Origin: Pseudopyrenochaeta lycopersici
Lineage: Eukaryota; Ascomycota; Dothideomycetes; Pleosporales; Pseudopyrenochaetaceae
Reading direction: 5' to 3'
NCBI GenBank assembly: GCA_003313425.1
Contig: NHZP01000080.1
Coordinates: forward strand, 62,001-126,000
Length of the DNA stretch: 64,000 nt
Of the stretch, positions 41,850 through 53,619 are shown in pieces. Positions within the stretch are counted from its first letter, which is position 1, and each line of letters opens with the position of its first letter. Both the position numbers and the translations under genes were made by a program. The notes below the pieces were generated by a model. That model did not search any database. It was given only the letters and a program-made list of their open reading frames with translations, and had not been told where the DNA came from.

Positions 41850-44326
41850 GATTTACAGCGACAGCTGCGCACCAAGAATGGGGACGATAATCTTGCGGTC
41901 GTTCCTCTATTGATGGATGCTGATTCATTGTTTTTAAATAGAATGTGCCTTTTGCATGGGTGTGCTGATATCACAACGAGTCAATGCGTAAAGTTAAGCT
42001 TCTACGCCAGCCGATGTTCCCCGCGCTGAGTGAAGCAGGGTCTCCACCTGTGTGCTCTGCGGAACCAGGACAGCGGGATATCGTTGTGCCAATTAGGAGT
42101 AATGCCGCTTGTTTGACTTTTGCCCGACTCATGTAAGGGTTGCCTCGACCCTGAAAATAAGTCCCTGAATGGTTCATGTCCTACCGCGGCTACTGGCACA
42201 AGATTTGGGGATAATTACGAGAGCCTAACCCGGTAAGAGCGATATCCGGGGAGAGGGTTCCGAGACATAATACAAGGGGGACTCATGAACGGACTGGCAG
42301 TGGGCCAACTTTGCCACCAGCGTTTTTCCCTCATACAAAAGACCTGCTTAGGATCCGTGCAAGAACGACGCTACCAGCCTGTTCATATGTCTCCTTGTAA
42401 GAAACAAAAAGGGGCAATAGGATTGAACAAGAAAGAAATGAGGCAGCTGCTCTTTGATAAGAGTCAACGTGTATATAGAATAGCTAGTTAGGAACCTCTA
42501 CAGCTTCAATTATTTTGCTGGTTGCATGGTGCTGCGCGTGCATCAGGTGGTGGAACACGTTATAAAGAGCGCCATAACGAATAGACGGTAATAGAGCAAC
42601 TGTAGGGTCGTTGGTGGCTGTTGCTATGTATCATTAGAATATGGCGTGGCGTTGGTTGTCTTTTCTATTTTCTTTCGGTATTGACGTTCGCTCCAATGAT
42701 CATATCCTCACGCACTTATGTCATATGAACACAATTACTTGCTTCAACATAGATAGCGCTAGAGGGCAGGAGAAAATGAATAAGGTGAGTGGCAATCATA
42801 AGGGAGGCAGGAGAGTAGCGTTGGCGTTCGCTTAACTTCGAGTATGTCATTTGAAGTCTAACCTGAATCGTGCAATGGTACCATTCCACTTTTTGACAAA
42901 GACGGTCATAGGAAGAAAAATAATAAGAAACTGACTTGTTAGCCGCAGCCTCGTGCATAAACTAAAAGTTTTCGGAACTCTTCTCCCGTTTCCTTCCCTT
43001 ACGTCCCGTAAACTTTGCTGCACAGCCATCACTCCGTTCGTGGCTTGGAAGCCACAGGAGCTGCCTGTGATCGCCGCTCACCAAATTCATTAATAGGCTC
43101 GGAAGAATCCTCCGGGAGGCAGAAACTAGGCCCCCAAGGTAAGCTCGGCCCCCTATTTTCCGCCACCTCAACTTCCCGGCCACCTTGCCAAACCACTTTT
43201 GATAACCTAGTCTACAAACCTGGCCAGAACGGGAACAGTAACAACGTAATTTTAGGTTTGTGTGGTGTGTCTCATACAATCAGGCGCAACAGTCGAAGTG
43301 GAGGACCTATCGTTTCGCTTCACCATGATTCGATCATCTTAATAATTGCAAGGATTGAAGGACGCATGGCTCGCTCCGACCTACTCTTGTACCTTAACTG
43401 ATCATTCTGATGTGGATATATGCATCCATATCACCATTTTATCTTCATTCCACCGGATTATCTATTCAAAGAAGGTGTAAGTGACTACAGGGATAGAAAG
43501 TCTGTGCGATATTCATCTTTCATCCTAATCATCTGTAGACACGGTCGGGATTTGCTGGGTTCAAATTGTTGCTAAAGAAATGGAGTGCACAACTGGAGCA
43601 GCAAATAATAAGTTCTCAAGCAACGGGTTTTGTGGGAACATCCAAGGAATAATGGAGGAAATCAATCGTCTCCCACAAGACCTTGCTTACGCAGACTCTA
43701 CGCTAAGCCACGAGAAAATCTCGGATGCAGTACGCAGTCAAGTCGAATCACAAATCATCAAAATTGGGGCACAGATACCATATATTCGGGAAGTGGTGTT
43801 CAACTTACGCCCATAAGAACCGCAGAGAAGGATTGTCCACGTAAATATCTGTCGGTGTGTCGCCGGGTCATATATGGGCAACCTGTTCAGCATGGTAAGA
43901 ATTCCCTTAACGTACTCGACAAGCGAGTTGCGCAGACAACGTTAAAGTACCTGATTTAATAGGCAAGGTGAAGCAGACAGGATAGGTTTCTTGATTATTC
44001 AGTTAGGCAGTGGTTTCACCCATTTCAAAAATCGTATGCTGAAGGCGGAAAACAGCATCAGCGATGCCAGGACATAAGATTGGTTAGACAGCTGCACGCG
44101 AACAAATCACTTCCATACTTTCGAGCGTCCTCCTCTAGCTTAGCTAGCTTCTTCAAATTAGGCTGGCAATCGAGTCGTGGCTGGGTTCCGGCGCATCGGC
44201 GTCTAACTGTAGTTCGAAAGATGTTATACACTGTGGCAGCATGTCTTATGTTGTTGTGGCGTCTCGAACAGAGTTGAACGCGCTGTAAGTTGGTGGGGCT
44301 GGCCGCTCGCTTGTGGAACCCTGTTA
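41850..44326. other. Gene-poor stretch, about 2.5 kb
   Basis: No intact gene. Around 43553-43816 there is a decayed coding scrap (FKLLLKKWSAQLEQQ, then in another frame LSHEKISDAVRSQVESQI), a helical region whose first part recurs at 31558-31596. It may be the N-terminal region of a lost STAND-type gene. Nothing else recognised. Confidence 0.35.
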
Positions 44327-45682
44327 CAGTACTAGGACAAAAGTTTGTTCGCGTCGCGCACGTGCCAGAACAACAACACGCGAACGCGTAGAACCACTGC
44401 TTCTCCAACTCAACATAACTACATTAAAATGAGAGCTTTTGGCACAGAAATTAGTGGTAATCGAATGCAGGGAGGTGAACTATCAGAAAGCCAGCGCAAT
44501 TATGTTCTAGCCCAGAAAGAGGCGGGTGTGCGGACTAGGGAAATCGCAGAGACTCTTGGCTGTTCGCAACGCTGCGTTCAGAAGACAATACAACGATGGG
44601 AGGCCACCACCAGCAACACCTCGCGCCCTCGGATGGGCCGTCCACCTATTTTAACTAGGCACGATCATCGCAAGCTGCTTCGCCTTGCTAGAAAGTTCCC
44701 AAAAATTGAGTACCGCAAGCTCCTTGAAGAGGCTGGGATGTGGGGAGCTGATGAAGCTACCCCCCATGTATCAAAGAAGACTATTCAACGTACCCTCCTT
44801 GAAGCTGGATTACACAAGTTCAGAGCAAAGCGCAGACCAAAAATCAATAGAGCTAGAGCAATTTTACGTCTTAAGTTTGCTGCAGATTGGCATAGCTTCA
44901 ATTGGCAGAGGACAGTCTTCAGGTTCAGCGACGAGTGCTCAATCGCCCGAGGCTCTGGCCACAACACACCATGGGTATGGCGATTACCTGATGAGAAATG
45001 GAGGCATGAGATGATAGATGAGGTTACCACTGCTCGCCAATCTGCTCGCATGGTGTGGGCGTCAATATGGATGACTGCAGGGGGTCGTGTTGGGCGTAGT
45101 CCTCTAGTAATTATGACCCGCGATCCATCAGCACGACGTAAAGGCTATAGTGCGTGGAGTTATACTCAGGCCCTTGAGGAAGGCCTATTGCCTCAATATA
45201 GAGCTGGCGAGAGGTTTATGCAGGATAACTCACGTATCCATACTGCTGCTCTCTCAAAGGAGTGGTTGGAGGTTCACGGCGTATGGACAGTTGACTTCCC
45301 ACCATATTCTCCAGACCTCAACCCAATTGAACACATCTGGTGGGCACTCAAACAGAAGGTTCATGAGCTCCACCCTGAGTTTGATCATATGGGAGAGTCT
45401 GAAGATGACTGGGATCGCTTTGAAATGGGGTTATTGGAGGCGTGGGCAGCCATCCCCGACTCACTGATCCGCAAGCTGATCACTAGCATGCCACACCGCC
45501 TTGACGCTGTAAGACTTGCACAGGGCTACCAGACTAAATATTAAGTATATTGCGATTAATTTGCGCTAAAAATTGTCTAGTTTAGTCTATCCTACGTGAT
45601 GTTATAGTGCTTTGAAGTTGAGGGTTTGAGTGGTGATGGGGACGCTAGCCTCCTTGGCGAACAGACTTTTGTCCTGTGACTG
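44327..45682 (+). mobile_element. Tc1-type transposon, intact (1356 bp)
   Basis: Inverted repeats: CAGTACTAGGACAAAAGTTT at 44327 against CAGTCACAGGACAAAAGTCT read from the right end at 45682, continuing into GTTCGC on both sides. TA dinucleotides flank both ends (44325-44326 and 45683-45684). The element encloses one uninterrupted transposase frame. Confidence 0.92.
44429..45544 (+). CDS. Tc1-family transposase (DD34E), 371 aa
   Basis: The frame is open from 44345; the likelier start is ATG 44429 (MRAFGTEISGN), after the TIR. The N-terminal paired-type DNA-binding domain has two helix-turn-helix units (TREIAETLGCSQRCVQKTIQ; a GRPPILT hinge between them). The catalytic triad is in FSDECS, FMQDNSRIH and DLNPIEHIWW, with exactly 34 residues between the second Asp and the Glu. 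No stops or frameshifts. Cut-and-paste transposition at TA sites is the expected activity. Confidence 0.92.
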   Translation: MRAFGTEISGNRMQGGELSESQRNYVLAQKEAGVRTREIAETLGCSQRCVQKTIQRWEATTSNTSRPRMGRPPILTRHDHRKLLRLARKFPKIEYRKLLEEAGMWGADEATPHVSKKTIQRTLLEAGLHKFRAKRRPKINRARAILRLKFAADWHSFNWQRTVFRFSDECSIARGSGHNTPWVWRLPDEKWRHEMIDEVTTARQSARMVWASIWMTAGGRVGRSPLVIMTRDPSARRKGYSAWSYTQALEEGLLPQYRAGERFMQDNSRIHTAALSKEWLEVHGVWTVDFPPYSPDLNPIEHIWWALKQKVHELHPEFDHMGESEDDWDRFEMGLLEAWAAIPDSLIRKLITSMPHRLDAVRLAQGYQTKY

Positions 45683-45758
45683 TAGCAGCTTATTAGCCAT
45701 AGAGCGTACAGCTACCAGCGTCGGCGCAAACCTACGTTGATCGAACTCCAGTATATGT

Positions 45759-48700
45759 CTACCTTCTCCTGCTTATAACTACAGATCGCTCGAGGTTCGC
45801 ACTGCATATCCATACTTTTCCTGATCCAGTTCCGATTCCAACTTTGTTCTCGGACACAGATGAGCACCACGACCGATAGTCTGATGGTATCCAAAGCATG
45901 TTCTCACCGTTGTGCGTAATCCACGTGCTGTCCGGATCCACGCCTATGCCTGAGTACTGGGTCACTTGCAGCCCCACGATGTCTATTGTACTAGAAACAC
46001 TCAATGCGTCGACGGAAAAAGGACCGATGTCGGTGCGTAGACAGGAGCTGGTGGGATCAAAGGATAAATGGCGGATAAGTGTGCCAATACTGAGGGTGTG
46101 CAGGCACTCTCCGCTGCTTGTGTCCCAGATCTTTACGGTATTGTCTAATGACGCCGACGCCAGCCGGGTGGAGTCGTGCGAGAAGGCCACAGAGCTGACA
46201 GCATCGCTATGGCCAACTAGGGTGTGCAGGCACTCTCCGCTGCTCGCGTCCCATATCTTGACGGTCTTGTCGTCTGACGCCGACGCCAGCCGGGTCAAGT
46301 CATGCGAGAAGGCCACAGAGATGACAGCATCGCTATGGCCGTCGAGGGTCTGTAGGCATTCTCCGCTGCTTGTGTCCCAGACCTTGACGGTCTTGTCGTC
46401 TGACGCCGACGCCAGCCGGGTCGAGTCATGCGAGAAGGCCACAGAGTTGACCGCATCGCTATGGCCGTCGAGGGTCTGTAGGCACTCTCCGCTGCTTGTG
46501 TCCCAGATCTTTACGGTATTGTCTAATGACGCCGACGCCAGCCGGGTCGAGTCATGCGAGAAGGCCACCGAGATCACAGCGCTGCTATGGCCTTCGAGTG
46601 TCTGCAAACACGCACTCCAATCGTCTCGCATGCTCGGCTTGATAACTATATATTCTGGCTCTTCGTGCTGGAACATCCTTCTAATCGAGCTACCTGCTGG
46701 ACTGAATAATAGCGCAGATGCATATGCCTGGAGAGGGCTACTCTCGATGGCCGTTTTATGATACATGATGAACCGCCGCGCGTCTTGAGCAAGTTTAGTA
46801 AACTCATCTGCACCTCGCAGCTACATCTGTCTTAGCATCTGAATCATGTACATAGTACAAGCATATTGTGTGCGCATGCCATACCTGAACTAGCGACCCT
46901 AGTTTCGCTATCGAGACTACGCCCTTTGCCATGCTCTTGCACAAACTGAGTCCCTCAAGCCAGTACAAATACTTCTCCCTTAAAAAGGTATCAACGACAC
47001 CTCCAGCCTGCAAATCACCACCATGATCCACAGAGATCTGAGACTTCGACTGGCACAAATGATCGATCCAGTGGATGCACGAGTATCGTGACGCTGCTAA
47101 AGGATCTGGATTGGGCGGCTTGACATCCTCGATAGGATGTCCTAGCGTTTTAAGACCGTACATGTTCCGTCGCAAAGTCCTGGATATAATCGCGAGTGAG
47201 TTTAAAAAGACATTTCGATGAACGTCCTCGCTTCCTTTTGGAAAAATATCGCCAAACGCCTCTGTGAAGAGAAAGTCCTTTGCGGACTGATGCACAAAAT
47301 AGACCGCGTCGTCCCGCATGGTGAGAAACGAGCCACAGAGGCCGACAATGTCTCGCACTGACGCCAGGTCGTCGACAAAGTCGCGAAGCTGCTCGACGAG
47401 CGCAGCCAGTTCGTTAATCGTGACAGGCCGGTAGAGTATCGCGATTGACGCCAGCACCTTCTTGCAGATCTCTACACCGTCCGACTCGCTTATTTGCAGC
47501 ATCATCCGCTTGTACAGGGAGTTCAGCCCAGGCGGGAACGAAACTAGCTTCTTCAGCACGTTCCACTTCGGTGTTGCCTTGAGGTCTTGGCACACCAACG
47601 CTACCCAGAGGAAGGTATTGTTGGCGTTCGACATTAGGTGTTGTAGCACTGTGTCGTGGACTTCCGCTTTGTATTGCTTATCCTGCGCCAATTGCTCTAC
47701 CTTTCGTTTGATGAAGATGTCAACGGCCGCCGCAACTGACTTCGCATTCAGCTCAAGGCTCAGTCTCACTTTGTGGCCTACCGCGCCTAGCTCTTCCTCG
47801 ATAGCTGGCCAGTTGCGACTAGAGACGATCCACTTAACGCGAGGAGACGCAGATGACTGCTCTGCAACAAATCGGAGCAGCTTCGGGAAGTCGGTGACGC
47901 ACTCATCCAGTGCATCGATAATGAAATATGTGGTCGTCAGGCCTGGGTCTCGAAGCATATCCGCAATAATTTCCGTGAGGGCTACCCAGACATTCGCATC
48001 TTCAAACATGCTTTTGCCCGCGTGATCGTACTTTTTGCGAATGTGCGAGACGAGCAACGGTTGCTGGCCCACAAGCATGTACAATAGCCCTCGTAGCACG
48101 GCCGCGGCACTGTTGATGCGCGAGTCGGTAGCCTGGCAGAAGAAGTAGCACAAAAGGGCTGTCTTAGGCATCGACTTCTGAAGCTCTTTGATAATGCCGC
48201 AGAGCAGCATCGTCTTGCCTTTGCCGGGATCGCCTTTTACCCATAGCAGTTGGCTTTGTGGATCCTGTTGCCATTGCTGGAAAGTGGTGTTTTCGAGAAC
48301 CCAGCGATATGAATCTTCCAGCAGCCCACCCTTCGTTTCCTCAATGCGCTTCTTATCATGACGCGGATCGGTGAGACGTAAGTCTTGGATGCATTTATTT
48401 TGCTTGTCGACCTCATCCATAAGTCGTCTAAGCGCCTCGGCAAGGCCCTCGCCATCGAAGGGGGAAATGCTGATACCGAGAATGCCCATCAAAGAGTATG
48501 CGCGATCTACAGGGATCTTGGTCGTTCGGTGTTCGTTCCACGATATTCGCTCATTGACACTGAAGTCGGACAAGAGGGTACCTTGTAACGCCGAATCAGG
48601 TATGCCTGTGACTTCACGTACTTTCTGCATAAGCGATACCTTATCGCCAAGCTTCATCCCCTCTTTGGAGAAGAATTCCACCGAGCTCGGGGCTAGAAGC

Positions 48701-49146
48701 TCCTGCAATGTCCAGCCACGAGTGAACCACCTGCTATGGCGGAAGGCTGACTCCCACTGTGACGAGTTTACCGCATCGTTGGGGCGGATAGCGGAGTAAG
48801 AGACATCTGACAAGTAGACGTAGCATCGAGCTGCGTTGCGGTACCAGCGGAACATGGACCTGATCGCGAAGGCGAGCTCAGCCTTGTTTCCCTTATCGAT
48901 GCAGCATGTGTCAGCCCAGAAGTACTGTAGGCCATCCCGTTGCGCCTGTTCTCCGCAGAAACGAAGTTTCTCATGACCCGGTTTAGCCACGCCAGTCCCC
49001 CTCGCTAGGTCATCAAACGTGACTTCCTCAGTATCCACCTGCGCCCACATGTGGGAAAGGATAGCATAGGGAGGAATCGAGTTTTCGTCAGCGAAGTTGA
49101 TGGGACCGCCGAACACGCCATCCTTGCTGCACCGCAGCAGACGCAT
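45759..49146 (-). CDS. HET-NACHT-WD40 NOD-like receptor (1101 aa)
   Basis: Exon 1 is 49146-46885 and exon 2 is 46802-45759; the 82-nt intron (GTATGG..GATGAG) is phase 0 and joins SLVQ to FTKLAQDARRFIMYH. Residues 1-240 are a HET domain (IPPYAILSHMWAQVDTEEVT, YFWADTCCIDKGNKAELAFA, RGWTLQELLAP). Residues about 310-480 are NACHT, with Walker A GDPGKGKTML and Walker B YFIIDALDEC, followed by a winged-helix region (VYFVHQSAKDFLF). At the C-terminus are four 42-residue WD40 repeats and a non-repeat tail. The layout matches the HNWD allorecognition family known from Podospora (het-d/e/r), where the repeats sense a non-self partner and HET triggers cell death. No lesions; the partner gene is not in the window. 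At least three partial paralogues lie at 29-33 kb. Confidence 0.9.
46107..46610 (-). repeat. Four near-identical 126-bp WD40-coding repeats
   Basis: The repeats share CL(Q/H)TLxGHSxAVxSVAF, then SHDSTRLASAS, TVK(I/V)WD(T/A)SSGE. They differ mainly at repeat residues 6, 10, 13, 21 and 29-31. High nucleotide identity between units allows slippage and unequal exchange. Confidence 0.92.
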
Positions 49147-49725
49147 TTTCCGGTCGGGTAATGTGGTGCGCCCTTGTAGCGGGGACGAGGCACGGAAGGC
49201 TTGAGAAGTGTTTGAATGGAGCAGTTCCTAGGCAGTACAGAGAGTAAAGGATGGCGAAAAGGCCAATGAACGGACTAGAAATGCAAATCAAGATAAAGAT
49301 CAACAATTTCTCACGCAGTAGTGACATTGAAACGGTTTTGTTACTGCCCACCCTAGAGAATATGGTTTGATATCTATATTTTTTCCCAGCGTATGGGTTG
49401 TAGAGGCATAACTCGTCCATGCGTAACGCACATTTATGTCCTTTGCGGAGAACCAAGTTCGGCTACGCCTTCTTGGCGATCCTGGGGCCTGGCTTTCCGG
49501 GTTAGTATCCCATTGGCTAGCTTGAATTGTTAGCGTGAGTCAAGATGCTTCATACCTTGCGGAATAGAGTTATAACGCACAACGTTTGATGCACATGCAT
49601 TCATTCAGAATTCAGCCAAAGGAAGTTCTGCAGCACCTGGGAAATTCCGCATGGCGTTTACGATACTAAATTTTTGCGAATAGGACCAGAAGCGTAATGG
49701 GAACAGTGACCGTCTCGCTCAACAT
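49147..49725. promoter_or_regulatory. Upstream region of the receptor gene
   Basis: No gene. AT-rich towards 49660. No motif named. Confidence 0.3.
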
Positions 49726-50152
49726 GTTTCACTACTACTCGGACCACCTGAGTCCTCGGGTCACCCGAGTCTTCGGGCCACTCTCACAATGTATGTACAG
49801 TAAAATCAGCACAGCAACCCGCTTTGTAAAATTGCTCGCGATTTAAGAATTTTGGAATCTGTGCTTATAAGATACTGTTATACATTTTTTATGCTGTACC
49901 AATTATCGTCATGTGTGGAGGAATATTTGGTGAAGGTACGTGGCCAAGAATCTCTACGTAAATATCTTCTATTCGAGCTAAGAGTCTGTACTTAAGAAGA
50001 GAAGATCAAAACATTGTGAACATGTCATTATTAGTTACAAGCAAAAATAATAAGTGATTGTTGGAGTTGCTAGGATCGGTAATGCTGGTTTTAAACTGTA
50101 CATACATTTTGAGTAAGCCCAAAGACTCGGGTGGTCCGAGCCATGCTGAAAC
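49726..50152. mobile_element. Inverted-repeat element, MITE-like (about 427 bp)
   Basis: The left end has GTTTCA, then CTCGGACCACC, CCCGAGTCTTCGGGC and AATGTATGTACAGT. The right end read in reverse gives GTTTCA, CTCGGACCACCC, GAGTCTTTGGGC and AATGTATGTACAGT, continuing to AAAACCAGCA. The matching inverted arms are about 75-90 bp, the left with a 16-bp internal duplication. No open frame inside. Exact ends and a target duplication could not be fixed by eye. Confidence 0.72.
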
Positions 50153-52125
50153 GCGTCAATGTAACCCGGAGAGAACGGACTGGGGAGAGGACCTCTTGTT
50201 CAGGGCCAGAATCAACGCTTCCCGATTGGCTGATTTCTCCCTTGGCAAAATGGCCCGTGAGTGGGCCCTGGCAAGGGATAGGTCCTTATATCTTCATCTT
50301 CAACATGGTCTAGCGTTAGCAGCTAGTCGGATTCATTCATCCTATCGGCCTCGGCAAATCCGCCGAGGGCACGGACCGGCGATCTCGAGCTGGGCAAGCC
50401 AAAGGGTGTCTTACTCCTTTGGATGCGCCACGGCAAACTGATAGGACCGGCTCTCTGACCTTGCTGCGATAACAGCAGATCGAATCTGCTGGCCAACAGT
50501 GGGCAGCAATGCGGGGTTTAAATATTAGTACGAATCGATACAAAGATTACAGGCTCCCGTATGGCAGCCCTTGGATATATCCGCGAGACCTCGCGTCAAA
50601 TTACATCATTTTTTAACTTATCCTCTCGCTCCACCAAAGTACATATCGCCAAAACGTCAGCGGTCGATCCCGACGCTGTTAATCCTCGGGGTGTTGTCAT
50701 TACTATCAGAACGACACCAACGACGAGTGGGACAGAATCGCACTGAGATATATTTTAAGGCTAAGTCCTGTATCATCCAATAGTTCATATCATAATTTAA
50801 CCAGTGGGGCTCGTGCCAAGGCATATTTAGCGATGATTGGTCCCTGGTCTCCAGCCGGTTCCGAATAGTAGGTACATATTTGTAGTAGTAGAAGAGACCG
50901 GCGATCATGTTTGCGACTTTGTGCAAGTATGACGCAATATATACGTCACTCGAAGGGGGTCGAAAGCCTTCACTAATGAAGGGCTGTTCCACGTCACCAC
51001 CGCATAGACAGGAGTTTGTGTGGGAGAAAGCGCACCCCAAACCAGCCGTTCTTGCTCACTCTCTGTGTGACGTCCGTGGTCTCGCTAAATAAAAAAAGAG
51101 AAACGAAAATTCCCTTGTAAGTTGTGATTATTCCCATGGTACAAGTGGCTAACTGATATTCAGCTGTCTCCGATAAGACGCTCGGGAAATCGTCCACTTT
51201 CTCCACGTTGAGTCATCTATGAGTCTGGGCACTGCGTACATTTTCTACGACATCTAAGCAATTCAAAGCAATGGAGACTGTTAGGGTCAACACTTCTTTG
51301 ACATTTGACGGTTGCACGAGTTCTTTCAAAGAGAATTCGGTTGATCCCATTTGCATACTGAGCCACGGTCAAAAAGGAATTCAACGATGTGCCTCAAGCC
51401 CCCAACTTTCCAAGCTGCAACAAACGGTCGCGGCACGAGTGCAGATAAGCCTTCCGCCACGATTCGACTTCGATGCGTACGTAAAGAAAGAGGATGTGAG
51501 GAAAGAAGGACAATAATAGAAATAGTACATACCAATTAAGTTAGCTTGTTGATTATAGTGGCTTTTCTGAGGACTTCAAAGGTTGCTCGCTATTAAGAAG
51601 TCCTCCAGCAGACCTTTACCGGAAGGGGCTGTTGTACCGGCTAAACAGGACCGACTAGATTGTCAGGCCAAGAAGCGGAAGGGACCGGACATTGCATAAT
51701 TTGAGCAACAAACAGCGTTGGACGACGTACTCCGGAGTAGAAACGAGCAAGTGTTTTGAGTGATGTACATACTAGTAGTATTCGGTTGTGACCTACAACG
51801 TACGTCATTACGCTTTCATTACCGTGCTTCTGCTCCTAAACGTTAAGGACCTGTCCTTCGATGTGATTAGGTATCATGCCACAATGACACAAGCCATGCC
51901 CGTATTTAGGATCGAAGAATTCCAGCCCAACTCACTTATTTTGTGCATACTTTGATGCTCTCCTCTACTATACAAGCATTAGTAACCATATTTTTGAGCT
52001 CGGCCTAACCATCTTGAATTAGTCTACCTTTCCGCCTGTTCTCCTTTCTGTTCCAATTTACCTTCGCGTCATGACCCTCGCAAAGGTTACGTTCAGTGGA
52101 GGCGTCACAACATACCATCCGAAAG
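50153..52125. other. Non-coding spacer, about 2 kb
   Basis: No supported gene. Short frames on both strands lack domains and splice context. Confidence 0.35.
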
Positions 52126-52590
52126 CGGACTTGCAAAGCTTGCGACCGCTGCCGTCTCAAGAAATCAAAGGCATGTTTACCACATAGAGTCCTTTTCGTT
52201 TACGTTTCTAACGTGGGATAGTGTGATGGCGTGAGTCCATGCAGTCGATGTAGAGCAAACAATGCCATTTTCTTTTTTGGAGAGAGGAAGTCATAAGACA
52301 AAGTATACCCCAAAGGGTAAGCTTGAAGTACTTCTTCATTAATGCGCTCGCTAATCGAAATCCCCACAGATATATCGAGTTGCTCGAACAAGCACAACTC
52401 GTCGCTGGTCTACAAGTGCTTTACAATCGATCACAGAGCGGTCATGGCTGGCCAGGACCACCGCTTTGTGAAGCACAAGGCGGCCATCCTTCCACACACG
52501 ACATCCTCGAACGACTCGATCTCCTGTGTCCATCCAATGATAGCAGCAGCGATTGCGAAGTGTTTGGGGTAGATCGCAATAGAATGTAGC
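52126..52590 (+). pseudogene. Zn(II)2Cys6 transcription-factor pseudogene
   Basis: Exon-like blocks: RKRTCKACDRCRLKKSK, then CDGVSPCSRCRANNAI followed by FFFGERKS, a TAA, and DKVYPKG, then YIELLEQAQLVAGLQVLYNR, GWPGPPLCEAQGGHPSTHD and ILERLDLL. This is a binuclear cluster plus linker of a fungal regulator. Lesions: the last zinc Cys is replaced by Phe, the intron donor after KKSK reads GC instead of GT, and there is an in-frame TAA. The fungal-specific domain is missing. Confidence 0.72.
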
Positions 52591-53619
52591 AGAAGCTCCT
52601 TGAGCGCGGCGTACAATACACCCACCAACGAGTATCTATAAGCTCCGAGTCGGACCACGGACACGCTTCTAGATCTCCATACGGCGATAGGAGTAGGTTG
52701 GCCTCCCTCCTTTGAGTAGTTCAAGGGCCTGGTCTTGCTTGGTTGGTGTATTAATTCGTGCCAACGAGCTGGGAACGCGCCGTTAAGCCCGTAGGTAGAT
52801 GACTGATGCAACGGTCGATAGCCGCTTTGTCAGGTAAATACAGTGTTTAAGTCTGCGTCCGGCCCCTTGTCATTATGCCGATTGAATCGCTGATGCACGT
52901 TTTTCACGTGCTTTTCCGTGATTCCGATGGTCAGTTGCGGAAAAAGTTGAGTTATAAACTGTCCTTCCCCACGCTCGACAGCTCGCCTTTTAGAAGACCG
53001 CTGTAAGCTGACGAGCCTCCCAGGGCCGGTCTGGTGTCTGATCAGAATGGAACAGGAACGCGCTCTTTGGCAACGATGGGCCATGTTCTCCAACACAGTC
53101 TATCTCCACGAAAGGGTGGACATAACGTGTTCCACCATCTGATCCACGTCCCGCCAGATGGAGATGCTTTTGTAGGGCCCTTACCTCTCACACTTATTTC
53201 AAAGCCAATTCTTGCCAAGGGCAAACTATATCCCTCGTCGGTGATCAGGTCGCCATCCCACTGCCGTCGAGCTCGGAAGTGCGGAAGTGCAAGCAGTCTT
53301 TCGGAAGGGTGTCGCCAGAACACTTCGGGTCCAGTGTCAATGAAATGGCCTCGACGTCAGCGAGGACGTGTTTTCGGCTCCAGAGGCTTTTAAATTAGCC
53401 TTGCTTTATAGCCTAGCGAGGAAGCTCTATCCTGCCTTCATTTTAGGATTGATTTCACTGAGTTGGTTGAGACATTGCGCGTAGTCATGTTGGGTGCCAA
53501 GAGATTTTGGCTAACTCAATGGTTGGCGCACTCGATGATGGAAAACGTTATCCATAAACACATTAACTAACCGTAACGAGGTCAAATATAGCCTATAGGG
53601 CTAAAAGTTTGATGCTTTT
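52591..53619. other. Unassigned stretch; one minus frame at 53042-53323
   Basis: The 93-codon minus frame (FWRHPSERLLALPHFRARRQ near its start) is not recognised and has no supported exons around it. Nothing else is seen. Confidence 0.25.

Noticed and set aside
43015..43401. 128-codon plus frame
   Set aside because: No recognisable family, and an equally long frame exists on the opposite strand.
45898..46761. 287-codon plus-strand frame
   Set aside because: Antisense shadow of the WD40 repeats; its apparent internal repeats only mirror the real gene.
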